Shown here: positions 28,686-35,659 of the stretch, piece after piece
Layout of the letters: every line of letters starts with the position of its first letter
Position numbering within the stretch: the first letter of the stretch is position 1
NCBI GenBank assembly: GCA_946902985.2
Contig: OX336388.2
Coordinates: forward strand, 1,695,173,978-1,695,237,977
Length of the DNA: 64,000 nucleotides
DNA from: Meconema thalassinum
Taxonomy: Eukaryota; Arthropoda; Insecta; Orthoptera; Tettigoniidae
Reading direction: 5' to 3'
Made by a program: the position numbers and the translations under genes
Notes under the pieces: model-generated
Databases searched by the model: none
The model's input: only the letters and a program-made list of their open reading frames with translations
What the model was told of the DNA's origin: nothing

Positions 28686-31658
28686 TCAGTCTTTTGACTG
28701 GTTTGATGCAGCTTTCCATGTCTCCCTGTCCTGAGCCAATCGTTTCATCTCTACATAGCTACCACACCCTACATCCGAGGCTATCTGTTTAACATATTCT
28801 AACCTTGGTCTACCCCTACAGTTCTTGTCCTCTACCCTTCCTTCCATAACTAAGCTTGCTATTCCTGGGTGTCTTAGTATGTGTCCTACCAGCCTATCTC
28901 TTCTCTTCATTAGCAGTCGCCAGAAACATCTCTCCTCTCCCACTCGTCTTAATACCTCTTTGTTTGTAACCCTATCTACCCATCTGATCTTCATCATTCT
29001 CCTGTAACACCACATTTCAAATGCTTCAATTCTCCTCTTTTCTGCTGCACCAATAGTCCAAGTTTCACTTCCATAGAGCGCTATGCTCCAGACAAAGGTT
29101 TTCAAAAATGACTTCCTAATACCTAAATCTATATTCGATGTCAACAGATTCCTTTTTTGTAGAAAGGCTTTCCTTGCCTGAGCCAACCTACTTTTTATAT
29201 CCTCTTTGCTTCGTCCATCACTGGTTATTCTGCTTCCTAAGTAACAGAAGTCTCCTACTTCCTTCAGCTTTTCACCTGCCAATTTGATCTCCATAGAGGT
29301 TTCTGATTTATTTCGGCTGCATTCCAGTATTTTTGTTTTACATTTATTAATTTTCATCATGAATTCCTTCCGTAAGACGGAATCCATACCATTCAAAAAC
29401 TCATTCAAATCCTGAGGCTTGTCGGCCAAGATGACGATGTCATCAGCAAATCTCAGAGTTGAAATTATTTCTCCTTGAATCTTCACTCCCACTTTAAATT
29501 TTTCTCCAATTTCCTTCATTGCTTGTTCAATGTAAAGATTGAAAAGTATGGGTGATAAGTTGCAGCCTTGCCTTACACCTTTCTGAATACCAGCTTCTCT
29601 CTCATGTCCTTGAGCTCGAATGACTGCTGTCTGGTTTCTGTATAGATTGTATATCACCCTCCTATCCCTGTACTTTATTCCAATAGATTTCAAAATGTCA
29701 AACAATTTAGTCCAATCAACGTTATCAAAAGCCTTTTCTAAGTCTACAAATGCCATGAACGTTCTCTTATCTTTCCTTATTCTACCTTCCAAAATCAGCC
29801 TAAGACTTAGTACAGCTTCCCTTGTTCCTACATTTCTCCTGAAACCAAACTGGTCTTCACCCAACTCCGTTTCTATCTGGCTTTCAATCCTCTTGTAAAT
29901 TATTCTAGACAGGATCTTTGAAGCATGAGTAATCAAGCTGATTGTACGGTAATCTTCACATCTGTCAGCTCCCACTTTCTTTGGTATAGGGATGATAACA
30001 TTCTTCTTGAAATCAGGGGGTACCTCACCTGTCTCATAAATCCTACACACCAAGTGAAATAACCTGATCAGACCTTCATCTCCTATGCAGCGTAGCAACT
30101 CAATCGGTATATCGTCTATGCCTGGTGCTTTGTTCCTGCCCAAGTCCTCTAATGCTCTGTCAAATTCTGATCTCAATATTAAATCTCCTTTTGTATCCTC
30201 ATCAATTTCCTCCTCTCTTTCCATTACATGATTCTCAATCTTCTTTCCCTTATACAAGCACTCTATGTAAGCTTTCCATCTCTCAACCTTTTCTTCCCTA
30301 TCTGTTAGAGGCTTTCCATTTGTGTCCTTAATATTACAGCACTTAGTCTTCTTTTCCCCAAAAGTATTCTTAATCCTTCGATAAGCTGTGTCTACTTTTC
30401 CTAATTTCAGACAATTTTCTATACCTGCACATTTCTCTTTCAACCATTCTTCTTTCGCTTCCTTGCACTTCTTGTTAACCTCATTTCTCAGACGTCTGTA
30501 TTCTGCTTTCCCCTTTTCATCTCTTAGATTCTTGTGTTTCCGCCTTTCATCCATCAATTCTAGTATATCCTGAGTGATCCACGGTTTTCTACCTATTCTT
30601 TCTTTCCTACCAATGTTTTCTTCTGCGGATTTTGTTATTACATTCTTCAAAAGTGCCCATTCGTCTGCAATTGAAGTTTGTTTAGGGGTTTTGATTAGTC
30701 CTTCCTTTATACTCTTCTTGAATCTTTCGTTTACATCCTTCACTTTCAGTCTGTCTATTGCCCACCCTTTTGGCTTTTGACTTTTCTTCAGTTTCTTCAA
30801 CTTTAATCTGCATTTCATTACAACCAGATTGTGGTCAGAGTTTATGTCAGCACCAGGATATGCTTTACAATCCAAAATCTGGTTTCGAAACCTCTGCTTG
30901 ACCATAATGAAGTCGATTTGGTAACGCCCTGTATCTCCTGGTCTCATCCATGTGTATATTCTTCTATTGTGGTTATCGAACAAGGTGTTAGCTATGACCA
31001 ACTCATGTTCGGTGCAGAATTCCATCAGCCTGCTTCCTCGATCATTCCTTTCACCTAATCCGAAATCTCCTACTATCTTCCCTTCTCTCCCTTTTCCTAC
31101 CACAGCATTCCAATCTCCCATTACTACAACATTTTCATCACCTTTGATATACCTCAGAATGTCATCTATTTCTTCGTAGACCTTTTCAACATCCTCATCA
31201 TCAGCTTGACTGGTAGGCATATAGACTTGTACCACTGTGGTGCACGTAGGTTTAGTATTGATTTTTGCTACAATAATCCGTTCACTGTATTGCTCATAAT
31301 ATTCCACCCGCTGTCCAAGTTTCCTACTCAATATGAGACCAACCCCTGCTTGGCCATTGTTTGATTTAGTGCTAATGACCCTATAGTCTCCTGACCAAAA
31401 GTCCTGCTCTTCCTGCCAGCGCATTTCACTAATCCCAACCAAATCCAACCTCAACCTATCCATTTCCCTTTCTAAGTTTTCTAACTTTCCACTTCCTAGC
31501 AGACTTCTAACATTCCACGCTCCGATCCGTAGAATGTCAGATTTCCTCTTTGTCACTTCTGTGATGTTAACCCCCTCTCGAGCAGTCCCCACCCGGAGAT
31601 CCGAACGGGGGACTAGTTTACCTCCGGATTGAAATTTTACAAGGGAGGAGGCCATCAT
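28686..31658 (-). CDS. RTE-clade endonuclease/reverse transcriptase polyprotein
   Basis: Single open frame of 990 codons from ATG at 31658. A GTG lies one codon further out and an in-frame TAA three codons before that, so this is the first usable ATG. Numbering below counts from the GTG. Residues 45-285 are an apurinic-like endonuclease with its signature residues: AWN (N50), SEM (E79), GDWNA (D183, N185), QIDFI (D250) and SDH (D276, H277). Residues about 500-780 are the reverse transcriptase: FVDLEKAFD (D640), RQGCNLSP and FADD (D740, D741). The C-terminal region has ALYGSETWT and RRDRLVGHILRHPG, typical of RTE/BovB-like proteins. The protein nicks target DNA and copies its own RNA there. 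No frameshift or stop is seen, and length fits the family, so it may be active. Small frames on the other strand here are shadows. Confidence 0.93.
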   Translation of the reverse strand: MMASSLVKFQSGGKLVPRSDLRVGTAREGVNITEVTKRKSDILRIGAWNVRSLLGSGKLENLEREMDRLRLDLVGISEMRWQEEQDFWSGDYRVISTKSNNGQAGVGLILSRKLGQRVEYYEQYSERIIVAKINTKPTCTTVVQVYMPTSQADDEDVEKVYEEIDDILRYIKGDENVVVMGDWNAVVGKGREGKIVGDFGLGERNDRGSRLMEFCTEHELVIANTLFDNHNRRIYTWMRPGDTGRYQIDFIMVKQRFRNQILDCKAYPGADINSDHNLVVMKCRLKLKKLKKSQKPKGWAIDRLKVKDVNERFKKSIKEGLIKTPKQTSIADEWALLKNVITKSAEENIGRKERIGRKPWITQDILELMDERRKHKNLRDEKGKAEYRRLRNEVNKKCKEAKEEWLKEKCAGIENCLKLGKVDTAYRRIKNTFGEKKTKCCNIKDTNGKPLTDREEKVERWKAYIECLYKGKKIENHVMEREEEIDEDTKGDLILRSEFDRALEDLGRNKAPGIDDIPIELLRCIGDEGLIRLFHLVCRIYETGEVPPDFKKNVIIPIPKKVGADRCEDYRTISLITHASKILSRIIYKRIESQIETELGEDQFGFRRNVGTREAVLSLRLILEGRIRKDKRTFMAFVDLEKAFDNVDWTKLFDILKSIGIKYRDRRVIYNLYRNQTAVIRAQGHEREAGIQKGVRQGCNLSPILFNLYIEQAMKEIGEKFKVGVKIQGEIISTLRFADDIVILADKPQDLNEFLNGMDSVLRKEFMMKINKCKTKILECSRNKSETSMEIKLAGEKLKEVGDFCYLGSRITSDGRSKEDIKSRLAQARKAFLQKRNLLTSNIDLGIRKSFLKTFVWSIALYGSETWTIGAAEKRRIEAFEMWCYRRMMKIRWVDRVTNKEVLRRVGEERCFWRLLMKRRDRLVGHILRHPGIASLVMEGRVEDKNCRGRPRLEYVKQIASDVGCGSYVEMKRLAQDRETWKAASNQSKD

Positions 31659-31980
31659 CACATGTAATTATGCATAGAGAGGTGCATATCCTCGGGAATA
31701 GCATTACGGCTGTAGTTTCCCGTTGCTTTCAGCCGTGCAGCAGAACGCAGTGTAGCCATTAGATGGCTTATATTATCAATATCTTAACCGTCTATTAGAC
31801 TAGTAAAGAATTGATTTATTCTGAAAAGCTGCTACTCCCTTTCAGAATAAGTAAAGAGCAGTTCTACTACAAAATACTAACCTTCTACTAACAATTAAAT
31901 ACCAAAATTCTACTAACGAAAAAAATAATAAAGTTTCACCAGCAAACAAATACTACCACTAAAACAGTCTGTCACCAGGT
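31659..31980 (-). other. RTE 5' flank / probable 5' UTR with a strong hairpin
   Basis: Upstream of the RTE ORF on the minus strand. The part to about 31,735 belongs to the LINE. Beyond it, ownership is unclear. A perfect inverted repeat, TTATTCTGAAA at 31816-31826 and TTTCAGAATAA at 31840-31850, encloses a 13-base loop. The remainder is A/T- and CTA-rich (repeated TACTAAC/TACTACA words) without a reading frame. Confidence 0.5.
31816..31850. other. Perfect 11-bp inverted repeat (hairpin)
   Basis: TTATTCTGAAA, a 13-base spacer (AGCTGCTACTCCC), then its exact reverse complement. It lies about 160 bp upstream of the RTE start codon. It is not followed by a T-run on either strand, so it does not look like a Pol III terminator. 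Function unknown. Confidence 0.7.
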
Positions 31981-32152
31981 CCACTCACATGCACCCTCAC
32001 CAGACACACTCACACACCACAGTCTAATAGAACAATGACATATATCTAATAAACAAATTAACTTCATACTTCCAACTAAAACTAACTAGTGTTAGTTATT
32101 GTAGTTTAAGGGGGCGGAACAGCGTGGTCATCTGCCCCTCTTAACAAAGATC
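31981..32152. repeat. 172-bp direct repeat, copy 1
   Basis: Starts CCACTCACATGCACCCTCAC and ends at TTAACAAAGAT, directly followed by the second copy. Each copy contains AACTAAC-TAGT-GTTAGTT (here 32080-32097), a 7-bp inverted repeat. Copies of a short unit upstream of a LINE ORF resemble 5'-UTR promoter monomers known from other LINEs, but the link to the RTE here is only positional. Confidence 0.85.
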
Positions 32153-32322
32153 CCACTCACATGCACCCTCACCAGACACTCACACACCACAGTCTAATAG
32201 AACAATGACATATATCTAATAAACAAATTAACTTCATACTTACAACTAAAACTAACTAGTGTTAGTTATTGTAGTTTAAAGGGACGGAACAGCGTGGTCA
32301 TCTGCCCCTCTTAACAAAGATA
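32153..32322. repeat. 170-bp direct repeat, copy 2
   Basis: Adjacent second copy. Differences seen: loss of one AC pair in the CA-rich stretch, TTACAAC for TTCCAAC, and AAAGGGACGG for AAGGGGGCGG. The 7-bp inverted repeat is conserved at 32250-32267. The high identity implies a recent tandem duplication. Confidence 0.85.
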
Positions 32323-33189
32323 AGTTTATACGAATTTGGATGAAGTTAAAATTTAGAGGTGGATGCCTAAATGTGATTTTTAAAAAATGCCTAAAATTAA
32401 TACAAAACAAAACTGGCAATTATAGCAGTAAACAAAAAGTAGTTTTCTAGCCAGTGGATTATGTTAAGAAATGAAAGTAATTTTGCTTACGCAGCCTAGG
32501 AAATAAAACGCATAACTGTTAATATGAATACAAACTTAATTTTAAAAGCATTGTATTTTCCGCACCCTATATCACTTAATTCTAATACTCAAGGAAATTC
32601 CGGTTTCACAAAAAATGTTCACAATGGATTTTGTATTTGGATACTCAGGTATGAATGAATCAATATACTGTATCTACTGGTAAAGTAACGCAATATTAAT
32701 GTAGTTAAACAACATACACACTCAACTGTCAGTTAAAGTTCTTCAACATCTCCCGTCTTTTATGAGGTCTTTTATTAGTTACAAAATGCTAAATTGCAGA
32801 TGTGTAAATGCTACAAAATGCTAAATGCTCAAATCAAAATGCCAAATTTATGATTTCAAAATGCTAAAAATCACCACCCCTAACAATCACATATTCTTTG
32901 GTACATTATAATATTAACGTTTTTTAATACAAGCGATGATTTTTTTAGCATTGCTATCAGTTCTTTAACTTTTGCCTACAGAGCTAGGTTATGTGATGAA
33001 ATTATTTTAACTTATTTAACCCATCACTACCACATATGAAAAATATTTAATTTAAGACACACATGGGTGCAGGGGACCCGTTTTTAGAATTTTGGTCACT
33101 GACGGCAGATTACAATAAATAAACAGGCACTACCTTGTTATAATAATAACTTGGTTAATTTATTAGTAATTAAACATGGTATAATTTTA
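32323..33189. other. AT-rich region without recognisable genes
   Basis: About 870 bp with no credible reading frame. The word AAAATGC(T/C)AAA or close variants recurs several times between about 32,380 and 32,870. A weak near-terminal inverted repeat (TAGAGGTGG near 32,354 and CCACCCCTA near 32,874) hints at a decayed small DNA transposon, but no target duplication supports it. I do not recognise the sequence. Confidence 0.5.
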
Positions 33190-33222
33190 AAAATAATAAT
33201 AATAAATAATAATAATAATTTT
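33190..33222 (+). repeat. AAT microsatellite
   Basis: Imperfect run of AAT trinucleotides with one slip, followed by TTTTTCTAG. It separates the AT-rich region from a GC-richer stretch that starts at about 33,226. Confidence 0.8.
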
Positions 33223-33230
33223 TCTAGCAT

Positions 33231-33449
33231 ATGGAGGAAGTTGGGGACAGTCCAAATGAGATATGGAATAGAGAGGTGTTTCGAATTACGATTGATGCAT
33301 TCAAGGGGTTCCAGGAAAAGCAAAGGAGAAGAGCCAAGAACATCTGTTCGGAAGAAAGGAAGAGAATCCACAGTGAAGGGATGAAGAATTTCTGGGAGCA
33401 GAAAAAAGGACTAATCAGAAGATGTCTGAATTCCCGAAATGCGTCGTAG
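33231..33449 (+). CDS. Short unknown ORF, possible exon fragment
   Basis: A 72-codon frame on the plus strand starting MEEVGDSPNEIW. It is preceded by ATTTTTCTAG, which resembles a 3' splice site. The segment to about 33,430 is richer in G and purines than the DNA before it and encodes a strongly basic, K/R/E-rich peptide (KQRRRAKN, SEERKR). The last residues run into the antisense of the I-clade LINE fragment. The other two frames are also partly open, so coding is unproven. It could be a fragment of another transposon protein, a captured host exon, or chance. I do not recognise the family. Confidence 0.2.
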   Translation: MEEVGDSPNEIWNREVFRITIDAFKGFQEKQRRRAKNICSEERKRIHSEGMKNFWEQKKGLIRRCLNSRNAS

Positions 33450-34505
33450 TTTAGTCCACACTTGAGAGGAGGGGGTATGTGCCGTAATAGAAGACACATA
33501 CCGTTCCCAGGATTGTTTCTTACTCTGGCGAATAAGAATCCGTGCCTTGGCACGAAATTTCTTAAACGCCACCAAATTGGCCATGGTTGGACGCCGACGG
33601 TAGTGCTTATGAGCTCGACGACGGTCTCTTATTGCCGCTGCAATATCCTCTGTCCACCAAGGGACGAGTTTGCGACGAGGAGTCCCAGAAAAGGATGGAA
33701 TGGACTCTTCGGCGGCAGCAAGAAGCACATCGGTGATGTGCTGTACCTCGTCATCGACGCTCCGGCAACCAAGATCAACGAACACAGCTCGTTCTTGAAA
33801 CGAGGGCCAATTTTCCCGCTTAAGAATCCAACGACTGGGGAACTCAACGGGCGTCTGGTTCAGAAGGGTAAGAACGATCGGGAAATGGTCACTGTCACAG
33901 AGGTCATCGTGTACATACCAACCAAATAGGGGGACCAGCGCACGGCTACACACACTCAAGTCAATGTGTGAGTACGTGCCGTGCGCTAAGCTAAAATGTG
34001 TAGCTTCCCCTGTATTTAATAGAGATAAATCCAACCCTTGAATTAAGCCTTCCACGTCCCTTCCTCTGGGGCAGGAAGATGGTGATCCCCATTGGGGGTG
34101 ATGAGAGTTGAAATCACCCACGAGTAGGAAAGGGACTGGAAGTTGATCAACAAGATCTAAGACGTCATTAATATCAAGGGGTTGGTTCGGTGGAAGGTAC
34201 ACGTTACAAACAGTTGTCATAGCAGGCAAGGACACGCGAACTGCAATAGCTTCCAGAGGAGTGGCGAGTGGAAACTCCTCACTATAGGAGTCAGAGCGAA
34301 CGAAGGTACAAACGCCCCCGGAAGCCCGGGCGGCGTCTTGTCGCTCTTTAGAGTATAGTCGGAAACCTCTCAGAACAGTCTCGTGATCAGGTCTGAGGTT
34401 TGTTTCCTGTAGGCAGACTATACTCGCCGCGTATTGGGCAATAAGCTGATGGAGCTCTGTCAAATGCCTGTCATAACTGTTACAATTCCACTGTAACAGT
34501 GCCAT
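33411..34505 (-). pseudogene. I-clade LINE ORF2, endonuclease part only (truncated)
   Basis: Open frame of 364 codons from ATG at 34505. Residues 1-215 form an apurinic-like endonuclease with intact motifs: LLQWNCN (N7), CLQET (E34), NVYLPP (Y103), GDFNSHH (D131, N133), SHIDLSVCS (D182) and SDHFPI (D206, H207). The DDLCDSDHFPI and PWWTEDIAAAIRDRRRAH segments are typical of I-clade ORF2 proteins. Residues 255-355 are the basic linker that normally leads to the reverse transcriptase. The frame stops after RRISGIQTSSD, and the last residues probably come from unrelated joined DNA. Full ORF2 proteins exceed 1,000 residues, so the reverse transcriptase and RNase H are absent. A nicking domain might still fold, but the element cannot move itself. 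Confidence 0.88.
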
Positions 34506-34523
34506 TGTGTGAACTTAGGGAAA

Positions 34524-34566
34524 AAGTTGGAGCAGCTTAAGTTGGAGCAGCAAGCTACTCCAACTT
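34524..34566 (-). promoter_or_regulatory. Intercistronic RNA hairpin and repeated arm at the ORF1 stop
   Basis: On the minus strand AAGTTGGAGTAG (34566-34555) contains the ORF1 stop. It is followed by CTTG and then CTGCTCCAACTT (34550-34539). In RNA this is a 12-bp stem with one G-U pair, closed by G(CUUG)C, a known stable tetraloop. The descending arm occurs again at 34535-34524, giving an alternative partner. The ORF2 ATG follows at 34505. The arrangement fits a termination-reinitiation or coupling element between the two ORFs; that function is inferred. Confidence 0.6.
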
Positions 34567-34800
34567 TGACTCTGGAGAATCTACAGTCACTACGTCGACT
34601 ATAATCTCCATGTCCTCGGGCGAGTTCATGGAGTGAATCGACTCGCTGGAAGATTTCCTGGACGCAGTTCGGCGGCGGGGGGATCTCCGTGGGGAGCGCG
34701 CAGATCTGGGGACCGAAACGTCCCCAGGCGCAGAAGCATCCGCAGGTGTTGGCGCGGATGGCTTCCCCTTTTTTGGAGAAAGGGAATGCGTAGTGCGGGG
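34555..34800 (-). pseudogene. I-clade LINE ORF1 (gag-like), C-terminal fragment
   Basis: Translating the minus strand from the satellite junction gives an 81-residue open frame ending at TAG (34555-34557), 49 nt before the ORF2 ATG. It starts PRTTHSLSPKKGKPS, has a basic serine/arginine stretch (RSARSPRRSPRRRTASRKSSSES) and ends acidic (SPEDMEIIVDVV...SPESKLE). Position just ahead of ORF2 and the absence of stops identify it as the tail of the RNA-binding ORF1 protein. The N-terminal part, including any zinc knuckles, is missing. Assignment rests on position more than on motif. Confidence 0.65.
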
Positions 34801-35659
34801 TAGGTAACTGTAACTTTTATACTAATTATGACAGGTAACAGTAACTTCGATACTAATTATGACAGGGAACTGTCACTTCGTTACTAATTATGACAAGTAA
34901 CTTTATTTTCAATACTAATTATGGCAGGTAACTGTAACTTCGTTACTAATTATGACAAGTCCCTGTAATTTTGATACAAATTATGGCAGGTAACTGTAAC
35001 TTCCATAATAATTATGACAGGTAACAGTATCTTCGATACTAATTATGACAGGAAACTGTAACTTCGTTACTAATTATGACAAGTAACTGTAATTTCGATA
35101 CAATTTATGACAGATAACTGTAACTTCGTTACTAATTATGACAAGTAACAGTACCATCGATGCTAGTTATGACAGGTAAATGTAACTTCGATACTAATTA
35201 TGACAAGGAACTGTAATTTCGATACAAATTATGGAAGTACTGTAACTTCGTTACTAATTATGACAAGTAACTGTAATTTCGATACAAATTTTGGCTGGTA
35301 ACTTAGTTACTAATTATGACAAGTAACAGTACCATCGATGCTAATTATGACAGGTAACTGTAACTTCGATACTAATTATGACAAGTAACTGTAATTTCGA
35401 TACAAATTATGACAGGTAACAGTAACTTCGATAATTAACTGTAATTATGATAAAAAATTATGGCAGGTAACTGTAACTTCGATACTAATTATGAGAGGTA
35501 ACAGTAACTTCGATACTAATTATGACAGATAACAGCAACTTCGTTACTAATTATGACAAGTAACTGTAATTTCGATACTAATTATGGCAGGTAAATGTAA
35601 CTTCGTTACTAATTATGAGAAGTAACTTTAATTTCGATACAAATTATGGCAGGTTACTG

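Larger units (their letters stand above)
28672..31740 (-). mobile_element. RTE-clade non-LTR retrotransposon, near full length
   Basis: LINE on the minus strand. The 3' end lies at the satellite junction: after the ORF stop there are only about 14 bases, ending in a short AAC-repeat tail (CAAACAACAAC). This type of minimal 3' UTR plus short microsatellite tail is typical of RTE elements. The 5' part is recognisable to about 31,735 (minus-strand GCTGAAAGCAACGGGAAAC), which I recognise from related insect elements; the exact 5' end is uncertain. Its single ORF is intact, implying a young insertion. No target-site duplication was found. Confidence 0.85.
28672..34800. mobile_element. 6.1-kb composite transposon island in the satellite
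   Basis: Non-satellite DNA that starts and ends abruptly inside one monomer. The left flank ends AAAAAATTATGG and the right flank begins TAGGTAACTG. Joined, they give a variant present intact elsewhere (for example about 12,089-12,126 and 38,396-38,430). The insertion therefore removed no satellite and made at most a 2-bp (GG) duplication. Contents on the minus strand, from left to right: RTE LINE 3' end to 5' region, unknown AT-rich DNA, then an internal fragment of an I-clade LINE. A simple single-element insertion would not end in an internal LINE fragment. Confidence 0.85.
33430..34800 (-). mobile_element. Internal fragment of an I-clade non-LTR retrotransposon
   Basis: Minus-strand LINE fragment holding, in order, the C-terminal end of ORF1, a 49-nt spacer, and the N-terminal third of ORF2. 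It lacks the 5' end (cut at the satellite junction, 34800) and everything 3' of the endonuclease and linker (cut at about 33,430). LINE copies are usually 5'-truncated and keep the 3' end; loss of both ends means this is not an ordinary insertion. It is GC-richer than its surroundings. Confidence 0.82.

Noticed and set aside
28825..31179. Plus-strand reading frames of 60-92 codons opposite the RTE gene
   Set aside because: They are antisense shadows of a clear minus-strand endonuclease/reverse transcriptase gene.
32354..32882. hAT-like small DNA transposon with TAGAGGTGG / CCACCCCTA ends
   Set aside because: The inverted ends agree only over about nine positions with a mismatch, and no 8-bp target duplication is visible in the flanks.
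33138..33553. Minus-strand frames of 77 and 109 codons
   Set aside because: They cross the AAT microsatellite or the LINE break point and have low-complexity or mixed composition.
33462..33929. 155-codon plus-strand frame
   Set aside because: Antisense of the I-clade endonuclease, whose motifs are unmistakable on the minus strand; the plus-strand peptide has no recognisable features.
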